5,737 nucleotides of DNA from assembly GCA_016793415.1 (NCBI GenBank), contig JAEUMC010000443.1:1-5737 (forward strand), read 5' to 3'. Below are positions 1-5,157 of the stretch, in pieces. Position 1 is the first letter of the stretch. Each line of letters starts with the position of its first letter. Source of the stretch: Devosia sp. Its GTDB lineage: Bacteria; Pseudomonadota; Alphaproteobacteria; Rhizobiales; Devosiaceae. The position numbers and the translations under genes were made by a program. The notes under the pieces are model-generated. The model did not search any database, was not told the origin of the DNA, and saw only the letters and a list, made by a program, of their open reading frames with translations.

Positions 1-425
1 ATGTGAAAAAGACCCATATGCGCGACATCGTGCTGTTCGCCCGCCCGCTGGGGCTGGAGCGGCAGACCCGCGCCTGCGGCGATGGGGTGATCGACTGGCA
101 AGCGGTGCTCGGCGCGCTGTTCGCCGCCGGCAGCTTCCCCAACTTCACCATCGAGAATGTCTGGGGCTCGGACAAGAACCAGATCCCGCTGTTCGATCCG
201 GACTGGCAGGCCCGCCAGCCCGATGCCGAAATGGGCGAGATTCTCGAACTGATCCGCTTGTCGCGGCTGTTCGAGGACGGCGTTGCCGCGGGCACCATGA
301 TCGCCCCCGACGACTATTTCTCACCCGATCCCGATCTCGACGAACTCGAAGGGTTCGTCACGCGCAGTGGCGCGACCCTCAAGGCGGCAGCTGACGCGCT
401 GCGCATGAACGTTTCAAAGGAGTAA
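1..425 (+). CDS. Sugar-phosphate isomerase/epimerase-like TIM-barrel protein, C-terminal part (5' end outside window)
   Basis: This reading frame is open to the left edge. The GTG at position 3 is probably an internal valine, because only about 140 residues are present and the family is usually about 270-300 long. Counting from that codon, residues 4-8 (THMRD) match the 'H-x-[KR]-D' strand of xylose-isomerase-like/AP-endonuclease-2 barrels. Residues 26-32 (GDGVIDW) match the usual 'GxGxxDW' loop, which is followed by a helix (AVLGALFAAG). Residues 46-52 (PNFTIEN) carry the conserved late-barrel glutamate, E51. The family binds a divalent metal in the cytoplasm and isomerises or epimerises sugars, inositols or related keto acids; the specific substrate cannot be read here. 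The last codons overlap the ribosome site of the deacetylase gene, so the two are very likely co-transcribed. The family call is fairly secure; the exact reaction is unknown. Confidence 0.8.
   Translation, partial: VKKTHMRDIVLFARPLGLERQTRACGDGVIDWQAVLGALFAAGSFPNFTIENVWGSDKNQIPLFDPDWQARQPDAEMGEILELIRLSRLFEDGVAAGTMIAPDDYFSPDPDLDELEGFVTRSGATLKAAADALRMNVSKE
416..422 (+). promoter_or_regulatory. Ribosome binding site of the PIG-L deacetylase gene
   Basis: The sequence AAAGGAG lies 10 bases before the ATG at 433 and ends right at the TAA stop of the upstream gene. This is a good Shine-Dalgarno match. Its placement inside the end of the preceding gene supports translational coupling of the two enzymes. 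Confidence 0.75.
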
Positions 426-432
426 GCCGCAA

Positions 433-1218
433 ATGAATTACCCGCTCAAAGTGCTCGTCGTCGAAGCCCATCCGGACGAGGCGGAAATGTATTCCGGCGG
501 CACGATGCGGCTGCTTGCCGACAAGGGCGCGGCCGTCAAGTTCATGTCGCTCACCAATGGCGATGCGGGCCATTACCAGATGGATCGCGAGCCGCTGAAG
601 CGCCGCCGCGCCCGCGAGGCCTATACGGCCGCCCGCCACCTCGGGGTGCTCGACTACGAGATTCTCGATATCCACGATGGCGAACTGGTACCCGACCTCG
701 CGCTACGCACCGCGGTGATCTCGGCGATCCGGCGCTGGCAGGCCGATATCGTCATCACCTTCCATGACGATTGCCCCGGCCACCTCGACAACCGTTCGGC
801 CGGCCGGGCGGTGCGCGAAGCTTCCGGCTTCTGCACCAACGGCAACATCGTGCCGGAAGTGCCGCCGCTGGCCGATGCGCCGATCTGCCTGAAGATGACC
901 GACTACGGCGCCCTCGATGTGCACAAGCACGATGTGGTGGTGGATGTCGGCGCCTCGATCGATGCCAAGCTCAAGGCCTGCGCCGCGCATGCGACGCAGT
1001 TCTACGAGTTCGCGCCGTTCGAGCGTGGCTTCCTCAACGAGGCACCTCAGATTGGCGATTGGGCGGCGGAACGGGCGTTCATCCTGAAATACTGGCCGGA
1101 GTTCATGTACACGCAGCCCGGAATGGTGGGCGCCGGCGAGTTCGCCGAGAGTTTCCAGCTGGCGGATTATGGGCGGAAGGTCACGGCCAAGGAGGTCAAG
1201 GCGCTTCTCGGGGTTTAG
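433..1218 (+). CDS. PIG-L/LmbE-family deacetylase
   Basis: The product is 261 residues, normal length for the family, with no signal peptide, so it should be cytoplasmic. Family members are zinc-dependent hydrolases that remove acyl groups from N-acetylated sugars or related conjugates (MshB, GlcNAc-PI deacetylase, LmbE). Visible landmarks are the N-terminal strand ending in AHPDEAE (residues 12-18), the GGT turn (22-24), TNGDAGH (41-47), an arginine-rich helix RRRAREA (57-63), HDGEL (81-85) and the second metal motif region GHLDNRSAGRAV (116-127). Later come DVVVDV (167-172) and HATQFYEF (186-193), typical of the subfamily whose substrates are poorly known. By motif alignment with MshB (ligands His13, Asp16, His147), this protein keeps H13 and the catalytic-base aspartate D15. 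It has E16 and N120 at the other two ligand positions. Activity is therefore less certain than the fold. The gene starts 7 bases after the isomerase-like gene. Confidence 0.9.
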   Translation: MNYPLKVLVVEAHPDEAEMYSGGTMRLLADKGAAVKFMSLTNGDAGHYQMDREPLKRRRAREAYTAARHLGVLDYEILDIHDGELVPDLALRTAVISAIRRWQADIVITFHDDCPGHLDNRSAGRAVREASGFCTNGNIVPEVPPLADAPICLKMTDYGALDVHKHDVVVDVGASIDAKLKACAAHATQFYEFAPFERGFLNEAPQIGDWAAERAFILKYWPEFMYTQPGMVGAGEFAESFQLADYGRKVTAKEVKALLGV

Positions 1219-1228
1219 GCGCGGGGTC

Positions 1229-1370
1229 GCGGAGACCAGTGGTAGCTGCCCCTCACCCCGACCCTCTCCCCGGAGGGGAGAGGGGGCGTTGTGGCACTGC
1301 CGGTTCAACTCGCGTCCCCCCTCCCCGCTGGGGAGAGGGTCACGGTGAGGGGCAGTCCACGCGTGTCCGC
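1229..1370. repeat. Compound palindromic intergenic repeat (two C/G-rich hairpins inside a larger inverted repeat)
   Basis: Two 26-base arms, 1246-1271 and 1330-1355, are reverse complements with 24 of 26 matches. The similarity continues more weakly outward to GCGGA at 1229-1233 and TCCGC at 1366-1370. The left arm also forms its own perfect 10-bp hairpin: CCCTCTCCCC (1262-1271), loop GGA, GGGGAGAGGG (1275-1284). The right arm forms a similar hairpin with one mismatch, 1317-1326 against 1330-1339, loop GCT. This CCCTCACCC...CCCTCTCCCC style resembles the palindromic intergenic repeats scattered through many proteobacterial genomes. No transposase is present. It lies just after the deacetylase stop. 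It could end or protect that transcript, but no U-tract follows, so it is not a classical intrinsic terminator. Confidence 0.75.
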
Positions 1371-1390
1371 ATCGGTCCAAAGCCTCTAAC

Positions 1391-1404
1391 GATACCTTGG
1401 TATC
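1391..1404. promoter_or_regulatory. Small palindrome, possible operator
   Basis: GATACC-TT-GGTATC is a perfect 6+6 inverted repeat with a 2-base centre, about 140 bases before the binding-protein start. Its size and position would suit a dimeric repressor such as a LacI-, GntR- or DeoR-type regulator. No regulator gene is in the window and no second copy was noticed, so this is only a candidate. Confidence 0.25.
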
Positions 1405-1474
1405 CACGTTTGCGCCGAAGGTGAACTTGTCCGGTTCGGTACCGGAATTGATGCTGATCTTCGTCGCCAATCGG

Positions 1475-1506
1475 GCCTGGAAGCGACCTCCTCCCTGCTT
1501 CCAGGC
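1475..1506 (+). promoter_or_regulatory. Leader stem-loop upstream of the binding-protein gene
   Basis: GCCTGGAAGC (1475-1484) and GCTTCCAGGC (1497-1506) form a perfect 10-bp stem around a 12-base pyrimidine-rich loop, GACCTCCTCCCT. It ends 35 bases before the ATG at 1542. The loop carries TCCTC (1489-1493), complementary to GAGGA in the ribosome site (1532-1536). TGGAAG at 1525-1530 repeats the left arm and could compete for the right arm. No U-tract follows, so a terminator is unlikely. An mRNA-level control element or a 5' stabiliser is possible. Confidence 0.45.
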
Positions 1507-1530
1507 GCGCACTGGCCTCCCCTTTGGAAG

Positions 1531-1536
1531 AGAGGA
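1531..1536 (+). promoter_or_regulatory. Ribosome binding site deciding the binding-protein start
   Basis: AGAGGA sits 5 bases before the ATG at 1542. A TTG in frame at 1524 would put this site inside the gene and leave no site of its own. The ATG start also places the Lys-Arg-Arg of the signal peptide right at the N-terminus, as expected. Confidence 0.65.
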
Positions 1537-1541
1537 TCAGT

Positions 1542-3176
1542 ATGTCCAAACGCAGAATCCTGCCGCTTGCCGCGGCGCTGCTGACTGCCGTTGCCTCGAG
1601 CGTCGCACTTCCCGCCATCGCTCAGACAGCGTTCGCTCCCACGCCGCTGACGCCCGACCAGGTGGGGTCGGGCCCGCGGCTCATTTACCTGCATCACGAA
1701 TACCCGGCGACGCTCGATCCGCAGAACACCTCGGCCTTTGTCGGCCAGCTGGCGATGGAGTTCTTCGATACGCTGGTCACCTACGAGATCGATCCGGCGA
1801 CCGGCATTGCCGACCAGACCAAGATCGTGCCGCGGCTTGCGACCTCGTGGGACATTTCGGCCGACAACAAGGTGCTGACCTTCCACCTCAACCCGGCGGC
1901 GAAGTTCTGGGACGGCTCGCCCGTCACCGCCGACGATGTCTACTGGTCGATCGAGCGAGCGCTGGTCGGGCGCATGGGCTGGGGCACCACGCAGATCGAG
2001 ACCGGCGGCATCTTCAAGGTCGACCAGATGAAGGTGATCGACCCACAGACGCTGGAGATCACCTATCCGGACGGGCTCGGGCGCTACGCGCTGCGCAACT
2101 TCGCCTCGATGTCGCTGACGGTGATGTCGAAGGCCGCATGCGAGGCCGGGCGCACCGCCGAGGACACCTGGTGCGTCGAGTGGATCAAGAAGAACGCCAT
2201 GGGCTCGGGGCCCTACATGCTGGGCGAGCAGCGGAGCGGCGAGTACCTGACGGCGGTCGCCAACAAGAACTATTGGGGCGACGCCAAGCCGTTCTATTCG
2301 GAAGTGACGTTCCGCGTGGTGCCGGATGCCCAGACGCGCATGCTGCTGATGGAAAGCGGCGAGGCGGACTTCGCCTTCATGACGCCGAACGAATACGCCG
2401 TGCTGGCGAAATCGCCGAACACCAAGGTGTTCTCGGTGCCCTCGCAGCAGGACGTGGCGGTGTTGCGCTGGAAGCCCGACGTGCCGCCGTTCGACGATCC
2501 GAAAATCCGTGAAGCGGTGATCAAGGCGATCCCCTATGAGCGGCTGGTGGCTGAAGTGTGCAAGGGCTTCTGCACTCCGGTGCAGAACCTCGTCGGCGTC
2601 AACACGCCGGGCTATGTGGCCGATCCGGAATTCAGCACCGATGTCGAGGCCGCCAAGAAGCTGGTGGCGGAGAGCAAGTACGCCGCGAACGTGCCGTCGT
2701 TCGAAGTGCCGGTGGTGCAGGGCTCGGGCAACATGACGGCCGGCGTCATCATCCAGGATGCGCTGCGCGGCATCGGGCTCGACATGCAGATCAAGCCGCT
2801 GACGCAGAACGCCTTCGACGACATCGCCTGGGGCAAGCGCGACCTCAAGGTCTCGATCCACTCGATGGGGCCGTGGTGGAACGACTTCATGTACTGGGCC
2901 TACTGGATGTATCGCACCGACAGCGCCACCAACCACATCCAGTTCTCCGACGCGACGCTCGACAAGGATGTGTTGGCGGCCCTCTTGGTGCCGCAGGAGG
3001 ACACCGAGACCTATGGCAAGCTGCAGACCGAAGTGCTCGGCATTCTCAATGGCGAGCATCTGGCGGCGCCGCTCTACCAGGTGAACTGGAACGCCGCGGT
3101 CTCCAGCCGGATCTGCAACGTCAACAAGTTCCCCTGGGGCACCATCACCTTCTCCTGGCTGCGCCCCTGCGCCTGA
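1542..3176 (+). CDS. ABC transporter substrate-binding protein, family 5 (DppA/OppA type)
   Basis: The product is 544 residues, typical for SBP_bac_5 proteins. It has a Sec signal peptide: K3-R5 positive end, hydrophobic core of about residues 6-23, and likely cleavage after A-I-A at 27. It would act in the periplasm, capturing the solute and handing it to the two permeases. Family landmarks include the early 'LDPQNTSAF' segment (58-66), 'LATSWDIS..NKVLTFHL' (99-116), 'AKFWDGSPVTADDVYWSIERA' (120-140), 'GSGPYML' (221-227) with NKNYWGDAKPF (241-251), and the second-lobe segment 'PYERL' (331-335). The mature protein has six cysteines, at 200/211, 340/344 and 525/543, which pair neatly as three likely disulfides. 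Residues 445-457 hold eight aromatic residues. Family members bind peptides, opines, nickel, glutathione or oligosaccharides; the ligand here is not determined. It heads the transporter operon. Confidence 0.95.
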   Translation: MSKRRILPLAAALLTAVASSVALPAIAQTAFAPTPLTPDQVGSGPRLIYLHHEYPATLDPQNTSAFVGQLAMEFFDTLVTYEIDPATGIADQTKIVPRLATSWDISADNKVLTFHLNPAAKFWDGSPVTADDVYWSIERALVGRMGWGTTQIETGGIFKVDQMKVIDPQTLEITYPDGLGRYALRNFASMSLTVMSKAACEAGRTAEDTWCVEWIKKNAMGSGPYMLGEQRSGEYLTAVANKNYWGDAKPFYSEVTFRVVPDAQTRMLLMESGEADFAFMTPNEYAVLAKSPNTKVFSVPSQQDVAVLRWKPDVPPFDDPKIREAVIKAIPYERLVAEVCKGFCTPVQNLVGVNTPGYVADPEFSTDVEAAKKLVAESKYAANVPSFEVPVVQGSGNMTAGVIIQDALRGIGLDMQIKPLTQNAFDDIAWGKRDLKVSIHSMGPWWNDFMYWAYWMYRTDSATNHIQFSDATLDKDVLAALLVPQEDTETYGKLQTEVLGILNGEHLAAPLYQVNWNAAVSSRICNVNKFPWGTITFSWLRPCA

Positions 3177-3190
3177 CCCACCCGTGACCC

Positions 3191-3217
3191 GCCGTCCCGG
3201 CTCGCAGCCGGGGCGGC
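3191..3217 (+). promoter_or_regulatory. Intercistronic hairpin after the binding-protein gene
   Basis: GCCGTCCCGGCT (3191-3202), loop CGC, AGCCGGGGCGGC (3206-3217) forms a 12-bp stem with a single G-U wobble. Only a weak CTCTT follows, so full termination is unlikely. Hairpins at this place in ABC importer operons are known to protect the upstream mRNA, or to end part of the transcripts, so that the binding protein is made in excess over the membrane parts. That role is inferred here from position and structure. Confidence 0.55.
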
Positions 3218-3232
3218 CTCTTCGGACCATCC

Positions 3233-3239
3233 GGTGATC
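3233..3239 (+). promoter_or_regulatory. Probable ribosome binding site of the first permease gene
   Basis: GGTGATC matches the downstream half of the full anti-16S consensus (AAGGAGGTGATC) and ends 3 bases before the ATG at 3243, which is the right register. The alternative in-frame GTG at 3234 lies inside this site and has no good site of its own, so ATG 3243 is preferred. Confidence 0.45.
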
Positions 3240-3242
3240 ACC

Positions 3243-4274
3243 ATGCGCCTCCCACCGATCCTCGTTTATGTGTTCAGACGTCTCGCGATCGGCCTCGTCG
3301 TGCTGTTCGGCATCAGCGCGGTGGCCTTCTCGATGGCCTATCTGCTGCCCTCCGATCCGGTGACCAGCCGCTACCCCGATATCACCAACGAACAACGCGC
3401 CGAGATGCGGCGCCAGATGGGGCTCGATCAGCCGCTGGTGGTGCAATACGCGCGCTACATGGAGTCGGTGTTCCGCGGCGAGTTCGGCCGCTCCTTCGGC
3501 ACCGGCAACAGCGTCGGGCAAGACCTGGCGCAGCGCATCCCGGCAACGCTGGAACTCGCGAGTTTCGGCATCGTGTTCGGCGTGCTCGTGGGCATTCCGC
3601 TCGGCCTCGTCGCCGCGGTGCGGCGTGGCAGGCCGACCGACCACCTGGTGCGGGTGGTCAACATCGCCATCCAGTCGGTGCCGGCGTTCTGGCTCGGCGT
3701 GGTGCTGATCTTCTTTCTCTATTTCCAGTGGCGGCTGGTGCCGTCGCCGATCGGCCGGCTGTCGCCGATGTTCACTTCGCCGCCGCCGGTCACCGGGTTC
3801 CTTACCATCGACGCACTGCTCGCCGGCAAGCCCGATATCGCTTTGGCCGCGCTGCGCCAGCTGATGCTGCCGGCACTGGTGCTGGGGCTGGGCGTGGTGT
3901 CGCCGCTGGCGCGCATCACCCGCTCGGCCATGGGCGAGTCGCTGGGCGAGGATTACGTCACTTTCGGGCGGGCGCTGGGGCTCAGGTCGCGGCAGGTGGT
4001 GCTGGGCGATGCGTTCCGCGGTGCGCTGGTGCCGATCGTCACGACGCTCGGCTTCGTCGTCGCCAATGTGCTGGCCGGCGCCGCGATCGTCGAGACGGTG
4101 TTCGCCTGGCCGGGGATCGGCCGCTACGCCGTCACCGCCATCACCACCTCGGACATGGCGCCGGTCTCGACCTGCATCCTGTTGATCGCCTCCAGCGTCG
4201 CCATCACCAACCTCTGCGTCGACCTCTCCTATGCCCTCATCGACCCCCGGATCCGGCATGAATATGCAAGGTGA
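3243..4274 (+). CDS. ABC transporter permease, DppB/OppB type
   Basis: This is an inner-membrane channel subunit of 343 residues from ATG 3243; a GTG at 3234 would add three. An N-terminal 'YVFRRL' leads into the first membrane segment (about 14-34, ending in the family hallmark LLPSDP). A periplasmic region follows with 'MRRQMGLDQPLVVQYARYM' (55-73) and 'GEFGRSF' (79-85), both standard in this family. Further membrane segments lie near 103-126, 136-161, 206-222, 263-285 and 307-328. The cytoplasmic EAA loop, which docks on the ATPase, is at about 236-265 (EDYVTFGRALG...ALVPI) and keeps its key glycine G246. The segment VETVFAWPGIGRYAV (283-297) and the C-terminal LIDPRIR are also classic. 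It pairs with the next permease, whose start lies inside its 3' end. The call is secure at family level; the substrate is unknown. Confidence 0.95.
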   Translation: MRLPPILVYVFRRLAIGLVVLFGISAVAFSMAYLLPSDPVTSRYPDITNEQRAEMRRQMGLDQPLVVQYARYMESVFRGEFGRSFGTGNSVGQDLAQRIPATLELASFGIVFGVLVGIPLGLVAAVRRGRPTDHLVRVVNIAIQSVPAFWLGVVLIFFLYFQWRLVPSPIGRLSPMFTSPPPVTGFLTIDALLAGKPDIALAALRQLMLPALVLGLGVVSPLARITRSAMGESLGEDYVTFGRALGLRSRQVVLGDAFRGALVPIVTTLGFVVANVLAGAAIVETVFAWPGIGRYAVTAITTSDMAPVSTCILLIASSVAITNLCVDLSYALIDPRIRHEYAR

Positions 4275-5157
4275 TCGCATCGTGCCGCTCACGGCATCTC
4301 GCCCCCGGCCAAGCCTCAGCTGGTGGAAGCTCTATTTCGGCGCCTTTGGCGGCGACCCGCTGGGCGTCGTCGGAGTGGTGCTGCTTGCCATCCTGCTGCT
4401 GACGGCGATGTTCGGGCCGTTCCTCGTCACCCACGACCCGATCCTCACCACGCCCGACGTGCTGCTGCCGCCTTCGGCGGAGCATTGGCTCGGCACCGAC
4501 CATTTCGGCCGCGACGTGTTCTCGCGCACCATCACCTCGCTCAGGATCGATTTCATCGTCGCCGGCGTCGGGGTGAGCGGCGCCATCGTCATCGGCTCGC
4601 TGATCGGGCTGATCTGCGGCTATGTCGGCGGCTGGTTCGACGACCTGGTGATGCGCGCCGTCGATATCATTCAGTCGTTCCCGCTGATCCTCGTGGCGAT
4701 GATCCTGGTGTTGGTGCTCGGGCCCGGGGTCGAGAGCATCGTCATCGTCACGGTGCTGATCAACATCCCGCTCTATGCCCGGGTGATCCGCGGGCAAACG
4801 CTATCGAAGAAGAGCCTCGAGTATATCGATGCGGCGCGCTGCTCGGGCGCCACGGAAATGTCGACCCTGTTCCGGCACCTGCTTCCCAATACGGTCAACC
4901 CGATCGTTATCCATGGCAGCCTCAACCTTGCGGCGGCGGTGGGCAATGTCGCGGTGCTGTCGTTCCTCGGCATCGGCATAAGGCCGCCGACTCCCGATCT
5001 CGGCGTCATGGTGGCCGAGGGTACCAACTACCTGGTGCAGGGCGCCTGGTGGATGAGCATCTGCCCCGGCCTCGTCCTCGCCACCACGATCTTCAGTCTC
5101 AACCTGATGGGCGATGCGCTCGAGGCGCGGCTCGATCCGCGCCGGGGGAGCGACTGA
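4258..5157 (+). CDS. ABC transporter permease, DppC/OppC type
   Basis: This is the second inner-membrane channel subunit, 299 residues from ATG 4258. Landmarks are the first membrane segment at about 35-56, the periplasmic motif HWLGTDHFGRDVFSR (76-90), which is diagnostic for DppC-type permeases, and further membrane segments near 97-122, 136-156, 159-178, 222-243 and 268-286. The EAA loop for ATPase contact is at about 187-218 (LEYIDAARCSGA...LLPNTVNP). The 'SFLGIGIRPPTPDLGVMV' segment (235-252) and the C-terminal 'GDALEARLDPR' (285-295) complete the family picture. The start is uncertain. ATG 4258 overlaps the previous gene by 17 bases and has only a weak ribosome site. An ATG at 4231 would overlap further. 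A GTG at 4282 has the best site, AAGGTGATC (4268-4276). All versions keep the whole membrane domain. The stop overlaps the ATPase start as TGATG. Confidence 0.94.
   Translation: MNMQGDRIVPLTASRPRPSLSWWKLYFGAFGGDPLGVVGVVLLAILLLTAMFGPFLVTHDPILTTPDVLLPPSAEHWLGTDHFGRDVFSRTITSLRIDFIVAGVGVSGAIVIGSLIGLICGYVGGWFDDLVMRAVDIIQSFPLILVAMILVLVLGPGVESIVIVTVLINIPLYARVIRGQTLSKKSLEYIDAARCSGATEMSTLFRHLLPNTVNPIVIHGSLNLAAAVGNVAVLSFLGIGIRPPTPDLGVMVAEGTNYLVQGAWWMSICPGLVLATTIFSLNLMGDALEARLDPRRGSD
4268..4276 (+). promoter_or_regulatory. Shine-Dalgarno-like sequence spanning the stop of the first permease gene
   Basis: AAGGTGATC covers the TGA stop (4272-4274) of the upstream permease. It lies 5 bases before an in-frame GTG at 4282, which makes that codon a realistic alternative start for the second permease. 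It comes after ATG 4258 and cannot serve that start. Confidence 0.35.
5144..5150 (+). promoter_or_regulatory. Ribosome binding site of the ATPase gene
   Basis: GGGGGAG lies 6 bases before ATG 5157, inside the last codons of the second permease gene. Together with the TGATG stop-start overlap it fixes the ATPase start and points to coupled translation. Confidence 0.65.

Larger units (their letters stand above)
1219..1541. other. 323-bp non-coding region between the enzyme genes and the transporter operon
   Basis: I found no convincing gene here. The region contains the compound palindromic repeat in its first half, a short 6+6 palindrome at 1391-1404, a 10-bp leader stem-loop at 1475-1506 and the ribosome site of the binding-protein gene. 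The promoter of the transporter operon is expected between about 1370 and 1470, but I see no -35/-10 pair good enough to mark. The stretch of about 1385-1500 can be read in both directions without stops and with G/C-ending codons, but no family is recognisable. Confidence 0.6.

Noticed and set aside
1262..1284. Perfect 10-bp hairpin considered as an intrinsic terminator of the enzyme genes
   Set aside because: The stem is strong, but it is followed by GGCGTTGTGG with no T-run, and it is one part of the larger palindromic repeat, so it was annotated as a repeat.
1246..1355. Inverted repeats considered as ends of an insertion sequence, or as a CRISPR array
   Set aside because: The interior is only about 58 bases with no transposase, and there are no regularly spaced direct repeats, so neither interpretation fits.
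1364..1392. Possible promoter, TGTCCG with TAACGA about 17 bases later
   Set aside because: Both boxes match the sigma-70 consensus poorly, so it was not marked as a promoter.
703..1512. A 269-codon open frame on the - strand
   Set aside because: It runs antisense through the deacetylase gene and straight across the palindromic repeat. The composition and lack of domain motifs indicate a shadow frame.
1386..4292. A 968-codon open frame on the - strand
   Set aside because: It lies opposite the binding-protein and first permease genes, which have clear family motifs. Its product is a low-complexity mix of His, Arg, Asp, Gly and Ala, typical of antisense reading of GC-rich genes, and it shows no recognisable domain.
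4237..4797. A 186-codon open frame on the - strand opposite the second permease
   Set aside because: Its composition is dominated by Asp, His, Arg and Gln, the mirror image of membrane-segment codons, and the + strand has a full set of DppC-type motifs.
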